NCBI GenBank assembly: GCA_015227615.1
Contig: JAALGZ010000008.1
Location: 1,116,001-1,180,000, forward strand
DNA: 64,000 nucleotides
Direction of reading: 5' to 3'
Source of the DNA: Labyrinthula sp. Ha
Lineage: Eukaryota; Sar; Bigyra; Labyrinthulida; Labyrinthulaceae
Under the pieces are notes generated by a model, which saw only the letters and a list, made by a program, of their open reading frames with translations, ran no database searches and was not told the origin of the DNA. Each line of letters opens with the position of its first letter. Position 1 is the first letter of the stretch. A program made the translations under genes and the position numbers. Below, one piece after another: positions 36,190 through 48,500 of the stretch.

Positions 36190-37118
36190 CTAGCTAGGTA
36201 AGGTTGCATTGAAGCTCTCTTGGATAAGAAACAGCACCCTTTTGTATTTCGCTTTCGGTAAATCATTCTTCTTGATGAACTTCTTGGCCAACGTCTTCGG
36301 GTCATCTCCCATATAAAAAATAATTGTATCTTTTCCTTTTTTCCCTAGATCCACTTCTAGTTTGAAAAGAATATGTTTTTCTTGTTTTTCATTGAAATGT
36401 TCGAATATCTTAGATGAAATCTCTCGCCTTATCTTTTCTACATACTTCTCTTTCAAACCATTCCTTGTAACAAACTCTTCAGCTAAAATTTTTGGATTAT
36501 CGGATTCTTTTACTTTAATTACATCGTTCCTATCTTTTTCTATTTGGACAATTAATTCTCCAATAAAATCATTCCAGTTATTCTTTGCTGAAAGCTCCCT
36601 TTCTCGCACCTCTTCAGCTTTCTTAAGAAGAGGTGATATTTCTTTTGTTTTCTTATTGGATTTTTTTTCTTGATTCTTTTTCAAAGTTATGCGTATATCT
36701 ACGCAAATTTCTGAAGTGTTTTGAGGGAAATTAGCGCCATAGTCGTAACAAATTGACTCATCGGTCTCTCTTTTCTTAGGTCTGTTCAACTTGGAAACAA
36801 TTTCTAATCCTTTTGAGCAAAATAACTTTTCCGAAATACCTCTTGGAATATCTTTATCAATTTTTAAGGACACACTCGATACAATGCTTTTTTCATTCGG
36901 CTTTTTTTTTCCTTCTTCTCTATGGTCAATAAAAATAACTCTTCATACCTTGTACTTCCAGCGAACGATCCACTACTGTTAGAAATATCGCTATCCGGGT
37001 TTTCAGCATTTAAATTTATATGTACATACTCCAAATTCAATTCTGTAACCTTATCACTCCATTCGTCCAATAATCCTTTACTTTCATCAATCGGTTTTTC
37101 TTTTTCTTTTCTTTTCAT
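36190..37118 (-). CDS. unknown protein with two ubiquitin-like-looking repeats
   Basis: Two exons (37118-36949 and 36919-36190) joined by a 29-nt intron make a 299-aa protein. Without splicing the upstream frame ends in a TAA within 90 nt, so the intron is well supported. The N-terminal half is polar and probably disordered. The C-terminal half holds two related units of about 48 residues. The first is ELIVQIEKDRNDVIKVKESD then NPKILAEEFVTRNGLKEKY. The second is LFKLEVDLGKKGKDTIIFYM then GDDPKTLAKKFIKKNDLP. Both follow strand-strand-D(N/D)P-x-x-LA-x-x-F-x-x-x-(N/D)-x-L, then a lysine-rich helix. This resembles small beta-grasp units found in some cytoskeletal and ciliary proteins, though I cannot name the family. 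It lies 43 bp upstream of the PH-like gene on the same strand. Confidence 0.7.
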
Positions 37119-37129
37119 TAAACGGTTAT

Positions 37130-38760
37130 GTTGTCATGTGTGCCACGTCATATAGGCAAACTATTGTCCCCAACTTTTTAGGATATTTCAAGCTAACAAA
37201 ATGTAGAAGTTATTCTTTAGTATATTAAAAAATTGGTTGAAATAGTACTGAATAATAAAGATTTAGAGGAGAGAATAAAAATTTTAGATTGTTTAGAGGA
37301 TACCGAATTTCAATTTAGGAATGGATAATCTTCTCGTGTCATGTCTCCATTCTCACCTCTAAGTGGGTAGTAAATGCTCTGTTAATTAAGCTTGTTTGGA
37401 CATTTGGATCTACTAGTTTAGAGCTTGGCTTAGCAGATGATATTCTTAGAATCTATGTTTCTTAATTTACTTGCAGTTTAGTAGTACTAGTGCTCTGGAG
37501 GCTGATTTATGTCAGGAGTAAAATTTAATTCGTATTAACTAGTCTCTTCATTGACCAAAATATGGTATAAACAAAAAAAAATTGAACACAAGCTTTTAAA
37601 TTCTTCCTGTGAAAAAATTAAAACTTCGTAATCTGTCTCGAATTAACGTAAGTCTTTTTTCTACAGTTTATACGCAAAGCCAAGGGAGCACCAAGCAAGA
37701 AGGGGAATGAAAGTATCGAGAAAAGTAACTTTCAATGTATATTAATATCCTTTTGTAGTACCATGCAGCAGATATTGATGATTCTTTATTTTTATTATAG
37801 GTTTTTTTTGGTATAAACTTTGAACAAGAGGATTACTCTTTGTACAAAACGACTGGAAAGGTTATCTCTGTGCGCATTTCCTGGAATATTCTTTCTAAAT
37901 CTGCTTGACGCAATAGAAACTCAATATCGAAAAGAATTGAAACTCTTTTCTATCTTTTATGACTCCAACTATTTCTTGTTTTACTCTTAATGTTATTAAT
38001 TAGACAGAACCTACTTCCCTAAAGTTAAGAAGTTGTTGACAAACTAGGGAAAGAGTTTGTTCCTGGTATCCAGGTTGGCTTTTCACTATCCAATGTAGCA
38101 TTCTTTTTATTTGGTGCATTGTATACTTTTCCTGTTTTCACTCGCAAAGGAATTTCTCCCTACTTTGCTGCTTTTCCTATGTATCTTCGTGCCTCATGTA
38201 AAGATTTAAACTTTTTTTCACATTATGGGATACTATTATCATACGAATTAGTTTGAAACCAATTCTTTTCCTGCTTTTATGCATTATGTTAAGATTGAGT
38301 TATTCAACTAATATTTAGTTAAGAAATTATCTTCAGAACTAGTCTAACTTTAGAGTTTGACACTAGAAGACTTAATTAGTCAATGTATGAAAAAACACAA
38401 CTTGCGTCATTATGCCCTCTTGTGGGCATTCATTTAGTGGTAAAAGAAGAAAGCATTCTATTCTGAAAATAATTTTGATTTACTTCAATATTCTTTATTT
38501 AAAATACATATCAGAAAAAAACTTAAAGCAAAACTATGAATGAAATACTAGAGTTCAAAGTTTCCGAGTATTCAAAAAAAAATACATGTTGTGTAACCAA
38601 GGTATAAACTAATAAACTAATACTGTAAATATATCACCCAATAAATAAAACTGTGCTTTCTGTTGTATATTTATTTCCCTTAATAATTATGAATATGAAT
38701 ACCAACCAAACTACAACCGGCCACGAATAACTAAATATTTCTTATCAACAAACCAAGAAA
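37130..38760. other. intergenic, nothing recognised
   Basis: AT-rich spacer between island 3 and the membrane-protein array. No frame with a recognisable motif. Confidence 0.45.
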
Positions 38761-38764
38761 AAAA

Positions 38765-39720
38765 TTAATTGATTAAAGGACAACAGAAGATATCAATATC
38801 TGGAGTTGTAGGACAGTCGTCCTGGACGTTATCAAATCTGTTTTTACAGAAATCATCAGTAACTAGGGTTTCTCTCAACTCAGCTGCTGTCTAAATAATG
38901 TTCAATCGAATAATAGTATCGATAGTTGCAGTTGTAACTACTTGATATTGTTCATTTTCTTCGTCAAAAATAAAGTGATCCAAGCACGGCAGAGCACTAC
39001 AAAAGCTCCCCATCTTTTCTTGAGAAAGTCTAAGAAATAGCGTTGGGGATTCTGTAGGTAAGCTTGTAGGAAATGGTACAGGAGAAAGTGTTGGTACGGC
39101 TGTTGGAATAAGAGGAGAAGTTGTTGGAGAATCTTTACCTGTTTTTCCTGTTCGTTCATTATTCTTGTTTCCACTTGCTGTTAAAGACACAGGTAAAACA
39201 ACAAGAAAAACAGCCAAGAAAATAATACACAATCTTTCCATACTTTTTAACTTTCTTCATCTCTGGAGGATATTGTTGAAACTGAGGAGATGCCCCATAT
39301 TTGAAGAGGGATTTTTCAGATGCTGAAAATTTGTTTTCCTTTCCATTATTACTTTCTTGATCTAAAAATTTAAAAAATCTAAAGACCACTTCTTAATCTT
39401 TCTTTCATATTTTGATTCATTTGCTGGTCCACTGAATAATACAACTAGGCATAATATACTTCTTTGAAGAAACATGGATGTTGATATACTTGAATTCAAC
39501 GACTTATCCTTATTAAAGCTTTTTTTCTCACTTTGTATTATTTCTGTTTCTTCATGAGCTTCTTCATTTATTCCAACAGGTGGTCTAGGGGGGGTAATTT
39601 GGGTTCAAGCAGCGCTCTATCTACAGCTTCATTTTCCTGGTTCCTCGAGTTCTGTTTCTTCTTGTTCAAAGAAGCAAATAAAATTTCATCACTGTTGTGT
39701 TTGAGGTATGGAAATTTCAT
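38765..39720 (-). pseudogene. array member 1: decayed type II Cys-rich membrane protein
   Basis: The leftmost member of the tandem family, broken. Exon 1 runs 39720-39460 (ATG), then a 28-nt intron, a 42-nt microexon (39431-39390), a 28-nt intron, and the last exon down to a TAA at about 38765. The microexon gives the family motif DQQMNQNMKERL. Three lesions are visible. A C7 tract in exon 1 (39588-39594) puts the frame out, and C5 or C8 would restore it. A second frame change lies at the membrane segment near 39240. A TAG at about 38891 is followed in the same frame by the rest of the family's tail (TAAELRETLVTDDFCKNRF, then a CxxxxxxxxxxCC ending). A Ser/Thr/Pro stretch (PTAVPTLSPVPFPTSLPT) between membrane segment and ectodomain is unique to this copy. 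Read alone, 39241-38891 would encode 116 aa with an N-terminal hydrophobic segment. A truncated product therefore cannot be excluded. Confidence 0.7.
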
Positions 39721-39849
39721 TAACCACTCGAAGAATTAATTTGGCTTAGTTTGTGAAGGATTCTCTTTTCTATGTGTCTTCAAAACGTCCACATTGGTCA
39801 TGGACATTTTGGACAAATCTATTTGAACACTAATAATAAGATAAATTTT

Positions 39850-41230
39850 GGGCTTGTGAAAACAACGTCAAGGACGAAGCAAAAGTGCATAGTTTTCAGA
39901 GTAGCGACCTTTCTACTCCTGCGAAAGAAGTCCCAGGGACAGCGAGCCGACTAAAGCACTTACCCAAGTTGGTGAGATTAAATGTTGGTGGTCTAACTGC
40001 CTTTAAGTGCAGCTACGTACAACAACTTTCTAAAGAAACTGAAATCTTAATGTTACAGGAACTGCACAAGCAGGGAATGCAACGCCTACAGCGGATGGTG
40101 AGCGTTAGTCCGGCTTCAGGAAGGTGGTTTTTCTCAAAACTGCCTGAAAAAGCGGAGGGCGTAGCGACTTTCCTGTGTGACGCACTTGCTAGTCAAGTAA
40201 CGGACACGGACGGAAGAAGCGACAGAATCGTGAAACTGGTTGCCTGGAAAATGGTGTTATATAAAAATTGCCCGGGATGAAAATACAGAAAACTACTATT
40301 GTTTAGGAAAGAAACAACAATAAACAAGGTAACCATAGAAAATACAGAGAAACGCCGCTTGTACAAGAAATCAAGAATCGCCAGAGGATACAGCTCATCC
40401 AACAACGAACCCAGAAACACCAGCAAGATACCAAGGGAGCAAACAAAATCCAAACATAAGAAGAAAATAAACCGAAACCACCAGACAATAAAGCCATGAT
40501 ACCAGCAGACCACATAGTCCAAGAAAATCTCCAGAGAAAATATCAAGGAAAGATGCCACAACTGGAACGCTGAAAAGGAAATGAAACACCCCTTCAAATC
40601 TGTAGAAACACCATCAAAATTACATGTTCAAACTTCTGACAAAACTCAAAAAGACAACAACAGAATGTAACACAGCTCCTTCCAAGCGTTTCCCCAACAT
40701 AGCCAAGATTGGGCTACAAATTTCCACCCTCAGCACAGCTCCTCAAAACGTCAGATTTCACTCAAAAAACAGAACAACATCACTTCAAAAGACACAAAGA
40801 CCACGACAAAGCAAGAAATGCACAGTAGAATAGACCGGTGCTGCAGAACAGCCAGATCAAGCTTTTTACCCTCGATTTGCACAATTTTCTCAATTTTTGT
40901 TTCTGTATTTTGGACAATTTAGCAACGGCGAAATTCAGGCTACCAGGTTCAAGAATCCTGACGTTCAACCAATAAAAGTACAAACAATATTGGAAGCTAA
41001 CAGTAGAGCCAATAACAAACAGATAGAAGAAATTAATATATATAGTACGTAGCTCTTATTGGTAGTTAGATCCCCGCCGTAGGATTAGGCCAGTAGGCCC
41101 AATTAACTCCCTTAAAACCTAAACCTAATAATAAGAGTCAGACACTAAGCAGTCGAGTGTACGACTCTCTCCATACTGACTGTTTACACTTTACATAGTT
41201 ATAATACAATATTACATTACTGCACAATTG
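39850..41230 (+). mobile_element. LINE fragment (endonuclease region) inserted in the array
   Basis: A block clearly less AT-rich than its surroundings. The frame at 39885-40280 holds LVRLNVGGLTAFKCSYVQQL, then EILMLQELHKQGM, then GVATFLCDALASQV and DRIVKLVAW. This is the order of the apurinic-like endonuclease (EEP) domain of LINE ORF2: the N-x-x-G-L strand, the catalytic LQE, then a GVA strand. The frame ends before the rest of the endonuclease, and no reverse transcriptase follows, so the copy is truncated. From 40300 to 41000 the composition stays similar but the frames are short. The part from 41044 to 41230 (with a ggattaggccagtaggccca stretch) may belong to another repeat. No target-site duplication was identified. 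Confidence 0.55.
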
Positions 41231-42980
41231 GTGCAACTTTACATAATACACTTTTACTAATACATAAGCACCGGAAACAACAGATAGTAAAACCTCAATA
41301 TCTCAACAACTACTGGGAGTTAGAAGACCTCACTTATATCATTTTAAAGCTCTTTCAGTTAATTTAATTTAATATACGTATCCTCATACACATATAGACG
41401 ATACGGACAATTACTTGTCTAACTATAAGATAAGTATAACTATATATATTCACAATTAGTGCTATACGAACTTTAAATGAAAATATATAATTATAGCAAA
41501 AATGGAGAATATTTAGTGCTAATTATATGAGTATAGAGATATTAGTTGACTTAAGAGTTTCCTGGTGTGTAGTGATTGACGTCTGGTCTCTCTCTAGTAC
41601 AAAGACAGGGATTACCACAACCTCTTCTAAAAAAACATAACATTTCCACCAACTTGTTTGCCCATATTTTCGCTGCACAAATTAAATTAAAGCTATCTGA
41701 TTCTTGATCCTTCTTCATTTCCATATTTACATTTATTGCCTTTGGGACTCAAATACATGAAAAACATGAACTACTAAAGCGAGATTTGAAACAGAACCAA
41801 TTATCATTGAGTCAACTAGAGTTAAGTATGCTCATTGTACTTTACTAGATCAAATCCATGACTACCACAATTCACGATTTTTGTTTCCCAAGTCTAAGTA
41901 CCTTGTTTCTTGAAGGTCTTCATACACTACATAAATATTACTTTCTCGTATAGCATTTGAGAAATGATAAACGTTATTATTTAATATATTCTAAAATATA
42001 AGAATAATAATAAGTATTCTGAGTAATATCAAAGTCTGAAACCAGACTTTCACAGCTGTAATTGTTGATAATATAAAAATATTTTCAAAATTCATTTTCT
42101 GATAGTGCACCTACTCATCAGAATAAATCTTTTCAAAAAAACAAAATATTCTTTATATTGCACCTAGAAAGCTATCTACCTTTCTTGAATTTGAGTCCTT
42201 GTTTTTATAAGTAGCTTCGAAACAATTCTATAGTGTTATAAAATTATCTGTTCTCATGAACAGTAACCTAATTTTCATCCTGGGAAGACAATGCTTTACA
42301 ATGCAAACAATATAACACTAGCTGCAACTCAGCTGTAAAATTTGAGACAGGTATCCAATGAGATTATTCAATTAATGAGTCTTTAACCTTGCCTATGAAC
42401 TCAAAATAGAAACTTTAGTTCTATGAAGCCTTTTCCCTGCACTCAGGCTCTCGGCTTGTACTGGGAATGAATTCTCCGCTCTTAGTTTTGTTTGAAATAG
42501 AACTAAAGGTAAACATTAGGATTATAAATCTTAAGCCCATTAAATGGCCGATAGTCCGGCATCAAAAACTATTATCTTTTTTCATAGTAAGTCTCAAGAA
42601 ACCCTTGATTAATAGTTCTACCTAAGGATGACTCGGATAATTTATTGCGAGGTTCTTCACTTTCCAAGACAAATAGCTAAGCTAAGAAAATTTGTTTACT
42701 GATTTTGCTTTCTTATACGGATATAACCAGACAACATATGAGATTTGAACAGGAATACAAACTCAAAAATGTAAAAGAACCTTTCCTAACCAGTTCTGCA
42801 AATTATAGTTCAATTTAAGTGCTAAAATATCACAAGCTATTGATCTATCCCTTCGTATAATAAACATATAATTAAAAATTGGGGCATGAGTCATATTCCT
42901 AATACTCTCTCATCTAAATAGGTTCAGACGAGACTAAAACACCTTTGTAGCGAGGAATATTGGCCAATATAAGTACTACT
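41230..42980. other. intergenic spacer in the array
   Basis: AT-rich; no open frame or family motif seen. No array member is recognisable here. Confidence 0.45.
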
Positions 42981-42991
42981 ATCTAGCTAAT

Positions 42992-43752
42992 TTAATTAAC
43001 TTTTCTAAATTCAGTGCAGTATAATATGTTTTCTTCAGAAAAAAATGGCAGAGTATAATTCTGAGAGGGGTCACATTCCTCACATTCCTGTTCAGTTTGA
43101 CCAATGGTTCTTAATTGTTCTTTACTTAGATAAATTTGATCCCCGTTGTAGAATACCAGTTCATAAATATTGTTGTACTTTTCTCTCAAGAATATGAACT
43201 CTTCAAAAGACTCAATAGAGTCCAAACAACGACATTCAGCGCATATTGTCTGAAGCTGTAACTGATCAAGTCCTGGGTCTTCCGAAATCTCGTACTCATC
43301 CAGGGCTTCTAAATTCTCAGTTGAGATAATTACTATAATAACCACAATCAATCCTAACATGCACCAGAATAGGAAGCAACATTTTTGAAATCGTTCTTCT
43401 GCTTTTCCATCTCCATGAAGAGAAGACAAAAGGTCACACAAAAGAGTACAATACACCTTCATGGGACCGCTAGCTTCAGCAGCATACCAGCTATCTGACT
43501 CAAAGACTCTTTCCTCAATCCTTTCATTGTTACGCGTATTTATTTTTGTCTGCAAGCCATTTATAATCTGAAGATCCACTATAGACTAATGCAGACGTTT
43601 GAAAAACTACTTCTATATAAATATTCTGTTGTTGATAAACTTGACGGAATAGTTCTTCCTTCGCTAGGATTTTGTTCCTTACTCACAAACGATAAAGCTT
43701 CTACAGGTGGAATTCGATTTTCCTGGACTTCTTCCATTTTTTCTTGCTCCAT
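42992..43752 (-). CDS. array member 2: type II Cys-rich membrane protein
   Basis: Two exons (43752-43611 and 43578-42992) with a 32-nt intron give 242 aa. Exon 1 encodes a polar cytoplasmic start ending TTEYLYR. The junction forms an ATG codon, followed by DLQIINGLQTKI, the divergent form of the family's D(K/Q)(Q/E)IxExMxxRL motif. A membrane helix lies at about 114-133 (CCFLFWCMLGLIVVIIVIIS). The C-terminal ectodomain keeps the CxxCxCLxSxxxF core (ICAECRCLDSIESFEEF), the Y-x-L strand, the (I/L)R motif and a C-x-x-C pair (CEECD). It has lost the terminal CC pair. No signal peptide precedes the helix, so N-in/C-out topology is inferred. The second family intron is absent here. This is the most divergent of the intact-looking copies. 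Its function is unknown; a surface protein is the simplest reading. Confidence 0.7.
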
Positions 43753-44114
43753 TGCTTCCTTTCTATACTTTTAGTTACTTTGTTACTTTATGTTCAGTCT
43801 ACCTAGAACATCAATAGAATAAGACTGGAATTGTTCATTATTGACAAGAATTTCTTCGACATTGATAATTTCTAATCAAGAGTGAAATCGTGCAAAGTAG
43901 AACTCATGAATACAGGTTTAAGCGTTGAGTTTTTTCCAAATTATTTTTTAAACGGTTAAATAGCAATACCAAAACGAAATAAACGGATAACTTTGGCAGA
44001 TACAAACGTTTAATAAAAAACATATTATGAAAAACAAGTAAAAAGCGTAATTTAACAAACTAACTATTAAGTTAAAGAAATAAGAATCAATATAAAATAT
44101 AGAAAAGAACTATT

Positions 44115-45015
44115 CTATTGGGTAAATTCAAAGTTAGCACAACATTGAACTTCATCATCAACTTCACACACTTTGTTCTCTATATCTTCACATAGGTTAC
44201 ACAAGGTCTCAGAAAGAAACCCAGATCTAATTTGAGTTGCATTAAATGCAAGAACTGATCCTATTTTTATATCGAGCACATAAACGTTCTCCAAAATATT
44301 CATTCCAAATAGTGCTTCTTCAAGAAAAACAAAAGAGTGAAGACACCTACAATTCTCACATAAATCTTCAATTTCAAACTCACATAGTCTTTTCTCATCT
44401 TCACAAATAAATACATCATATTCTTCTGTTTCATTATATACATCATCTATATCTTCTTTTTTATCTCTTGGCGCTCTTTCAAATAAAATTATTGTTGTGG
44501 CAATAATAAAACAGAATAACAAGAGAATGAGGGGAACAAACTTGTGTATATTCTTTTTCTTGTCTTCATCTACATTTTCCGACTCTTTTGTATAATTAAA
44601 ATTGGTTTCCATTTCCTCAAAATTAATTTTTCTATTTTCTCCAAAACCATTCCTGCCTAATAACTGGTTAGTAAATATAAAACATACCTTCTAATCTATC
44701 TTTCATTCCTTCTACTATTTGTTGATCCACTAGATTACTTAACTAAAAAAATATACTTTTCTCTAGATAAGCTGTAGTTGCGATACTTGATGCATGTGTT
44801 TTTGAATTATAGGAGCTTCTATCTCCAGTTTTTAATCTCATGATTTCTCTTGTGCTCGCTTTCTTCTCTCGAAGTGGAGTTTCTTGTGGTAAGCTTGATC
44901 CAGGAACGGCCTGGGTTTCAGATGCATGCTGTTGAATAGTTATAGATGGAGATGTTGGTTGAAAGTATAGCAGCAATGAATCATCGCTTTGGGTAGTTAG
45001 ATTTTTGGAATTCAT
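44115..45015 (-). CDS. array member 3: type II Cys-rich membrane protein
   Basis: Three exons (45015-44757, 44729-44688, 44656-44115) with introns of 27 and 31 nt give 280 aa. Exon 1 (259 nt) is Ser/Thr/Gln-rich and ends AYLEK. The 42-nt microexon encodes the motif MDQQIVEGMKDRLE, its ATG being formed across the splice junction. A membrane helix at about 140-159 (FVPLILLLFCFIIATTIILF) follows a KKK, which suggests the N-terminus is inside. The ectodomain has an NET sequon, then CEDEKRLCEFEIEDLCENCR, a CLHSFVFLEEALFGMN segment, strands VYVLDIKIGSVLAF, TQIRSG, an LCNLC pair and a terminal CC. All cysteines of the family pattern are present. The last 107 or so codons are nearly identical to array member 4, while everything before them is unrelated, so this is a mosaic gene. 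The role is unknown. Confidence 0.8.
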
Positions 45016-45019
45016 TTAC

Positions 45020-45415
45020 TATATTTTATTCAACGCTTTGTCTTCCAGAAATAATTATTCTGGATATAATTTGATTAACTGTCTAAATTAGACATGTACT
45101 TTTTGGGCATAACTTTTCTAACATTTAGAAAAACTTTTTCACATAAGATATAATAAACCAAAAGAGTTAGTTTTGAGAACATCCAGCTGACTGTTTACTC
45201 AAAAGGATCTAATGGAAATTAGGGATAAAAAGTAGGCTCAAGCTGTACAATGTCTACCTTGACTGTCATATTACTAATAGTATAATTAGAAAAGAAAAAC
45301 TAAGAAAGACGAGAAGAAGAAAAGTGAAAACTATTCGAACCTCCGGGAATATTGGGAAATTGAGAGGTTAATATAGCCCCTATTATTCTTTGTAACTGAC
45401 TACTGTATTAGAAAC
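45020..45415. other. spacer between array member 3 and copia
   Basis: Short AT-rich spacer upstream of array member 3; it would hold that gene's promoter, which I cannot delimit. Confidence 0.4.
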
Positions 45416-45419
45416 TTTT

Positions 45420-45545
45420 TGTTTGTATCTTTCTTATATTCAAGTATTAAAGTATGCCTGGTATTCAGAGGTAACTCTAGAATACCAACGCTAACTAAAA
45501 ATACAAACTAAACTACTTACGCAAACTACATATTTGTATACAACA
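45420..45545 (-). repeat. copia LTR (3' copy)
   Basis: A 126-bp terminal repeat that starts TG and ends CA on the plus strand. It is identical to the copy at 50308-50433 except for one base. Confidence 0.9.
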
Positions 45546-45555
45546 CCTTCCCTAG

Positions 45556-48500
45556 TTAGAGGTGGTATACTTTATTGTTAAACATATTTATTTTATTTCT
45601 TTGAAGCATCTTGGTCATTACGTCGGCAAGATTCTCTTCAGTTTTAACATAAACTAATTCAGCTTTCATGGCTTTAAGTTCTTGTTTTGCAAACTGAAAA
45701 CGAGTATCTAAATATCGATTTCTTCCAGCTGCAGTGTCATTCAGAATCATTCTCATAGCTGGTTGGTTATCAACATAAACAAACGTCTGTAAATCAACAT
45801 CAAGGCTTTGTAAAATAATAAATATCCCTTTTAATTCTCGGAGTGCTAAGCTGATTCCAACATATTCGGCTTCAGTAGAATTATTTACAACAACAGGTTC
45901 AAGTTTAGATCTAGCAACAATTAAATTGTCGTTGAGAAAAATAATAAATCCATAAACTGAAAGTCTTCCAGGTCCATTAGCAAATGAACTATCAACAAAC
46001 ATCTTTAAATCGTTTTTTAGCTTTACAGCATCGTATTTTAAAATCAAATCTTTACTATCAAATAAATATCTCAAAGTTCTACGCGCTTCAGATAACGAGT
46101 CAGCGGTAGGAGCAGACATATGTCTGGATAATACATGTACAGCGTAAGACACTTCTGGTCTTCCATGCTGTGTAATATAATTTATAATACCGACAATCTG
46201 TTGGTATTGTTTCTTGTTAAATAATGTTTTGGAAGAGTTATTGTTAAATTCGTTTGTTAAGGGTGTAGTAAGTTTCTTCTTCGATTCTTCAAGTTGATGG
46301 CGAGTAAATCCTTTTGTAATATGATGAGCAACAGATAATAAACAAGATTGTCCAGAAGAAATAAGTTGTAATTCAACATAGGTATCAGTTACAAGATTGA
46401 ATTTGAGTTGAAACTTGCTTTCCATGAATTTTTCAAATATAGTTATCATATCTTTTGTGCCAGCGTATAATAAATCATCAACATAAATAAGAACTATTAT
46501 CTTCATCCTTCCCTCATTGATAAAAAGACATCGTTCATTCATTAACGGTTTCATTTTAAGCTGCTCCAGTGCAGTGGTCAATGTTCTATGCCAAACCTTT
46601 GGCGCTTGTCTCAGACCATAAATGCTAGTAGCAGTTTTCCAAACTAAAGTGTCGTTTTTTCTTTTTGGATGTCCTTTTGGAAGTTCAAGATAAATAGGGT
46701 CGTCAAGATGACCGTAAATGAAAGCAGCAGTGATATCCATTTGTCTCATCCACATATTGAAGCTTAAAGCAATAGTAATAAATATTCGTATTGTCTGAAT
46801 AGGAGCGACAGGAGCGTAAAAGCGAGTATCCGTAGAAGAATAGTTACTGCGTTGTGTTGCATCGTTCGCGCAAATGCGAGCTTTGGCGATCCAATCACCT
46901 TGCATATTTGTTTTGCACTTAAAAACTTCAGCCAATGGGATTACTTTAATATTAGTAGGGGGTCTCGGTACAATATCGAAGGATCCGATTGTCTCGATAC
47001 TATCGATTTCCTTTTGATATGCATCATACCATAATTTGGCATCAGATCTCGATTTGATATTGTGATAACTTCTCGGTGGAATTGTAGAATCGGTTATAGT
47101 AGAATTTGCTTCTAAATTTAGAACTCGTTGCTTCCTATTTCGCTTCTCATGAATAATATTTTTAGGCGTAATATTGAAGTCGCCAATTCTATTTTTAGAA
47201 TCGGAAATAGAAGAAGATGAAACTGGAGTAAAAGACGGAGGTAAAGTGGAGTTTGACTCGTCTACCTTCCCTGGTTGATCATTTTCGTCGCTTTCTTCAC
47301 TAGAATCAATAATATCGGTTGTAGGGACATCTTTTTCAAACAGAGTATTGTCAAGTTTTCTTCTAATATTATAGGTAGATGTTTCCAGTTTATCGGCGTA
47401 TTTTGAGGATTTAGAAGTTATGTTGACAAAGTGTTCGTAAGTTGAGGTGATTGTTCCAATTTCGTCGAGTGTTATGGTCCTGAAGCGTTGAATTTTCTTA
47501 GTCTTTGGATTGAAGCATAAATGAGAAGGAGAATTTTGATCACGGCCAAGATAGATTATTGGAGTTGTTCTAGAGAATTTATTCTTCTTCGTAGATAAGA
47601 GAGCGTGTCCGCGAGATCCAAACATTCTTATGTTTTTTACTTGCGGTTTCTTATTGAAAACGATTTCATATGGTGAGCAATCTTTCTTTTTTGTAATTAT
47701 ATTTAGAATTCGACAGCTGTGAAATAAGCAGTAGCACCAGAACTTTATAGATATGTTAGCCTGAGCTAGAAAGGTTCTAACCATGGACATAACTGTTCTA
47801 TTGTAACGTTCAACTTTGCCGTTTTCACTTGGAAAATAGATGTTGCTGTATTCTCTTTTTATTCCCTTCTTGTCGCAGAAAGAATCTAAGGTTGAAAATT
47901 CAGTTCCACGGTCAGAGAAAATACATTTTACTCTTGTATTGTGGTTCTTTTTTATTTTCTTCAGAAGTTTTATTATTTTTCCTGATATATTTGACTTAGA
48001 CTTGGTCAATATTGGAGTAATGAAGTTGGAGAAGTTGCAGACTAGTAAGGATGCGTATTTGTAACCTTGGATGGAAGTAGAAAGAGGGCCCATAGTGTCA
48101 ACGTGAAGTTTTAAATACGGTGCAGTTGCTTTAAATAGTTCGGAGTGGTTATAGTTGACGCTTTTACCTTTTCTAGATTCAGTTAACTTTCCAGCAGCGC
48201 AGCCAAGACAATAGAACTGTTTCATAGGTTGGAGTCCTGTGCGTTCTAAATATAGGTTGTTAACGTGTCCAAGACGATAATGAGATAAGTCGGATGGTGA
48301 AATGTTGAGGGAGTTGATACAGAGGTTGTTGTTGGGTTTTAACATAGCATGCAAGAAAAAATGGTTGTTGTTTCGAAATAAGTTGGAGACGGTGAGTCCG
48401 TTTTTTGATATAGTAGTGTTTTTAGGTCCTTTGATGATAGCCATTCCATCGTCAATTAGCTTTGGTTCGGAGATAATTAGGGAGTTTTTCAAGTTTGGAA

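Noticed and set aside
38885-38900. Idea that TAG is read as a sense codon, since the array tail continues after it
   Set aside because: TAG ends the ArfGAP-FYVE, PH-like and repeat-protein genes, and this copy has two other lesions.
38891-39241. 116-aa protein with apparent signal peptide and PT-rich stretch, as a separate gene
   Set aside because: Its upstream and downstream sequence align with the array family (microexon before, CC-type tail after), so it is better seen as part of a broken family member.
40193-40597. 134-codon minus frame with several hydrophobic helices
   Set aside because: It lies antisense to the LINE fragment; the hydrophobic look comes from reading its A-rich coding strand in reverse.
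41044-41226. Possible solo LTR end followed by a primer-binding-like TTGGTGCAAC
   Set aside because: No partner repeat in the window and no clear TG...CA ends; kept only as a note in the LINE entry.
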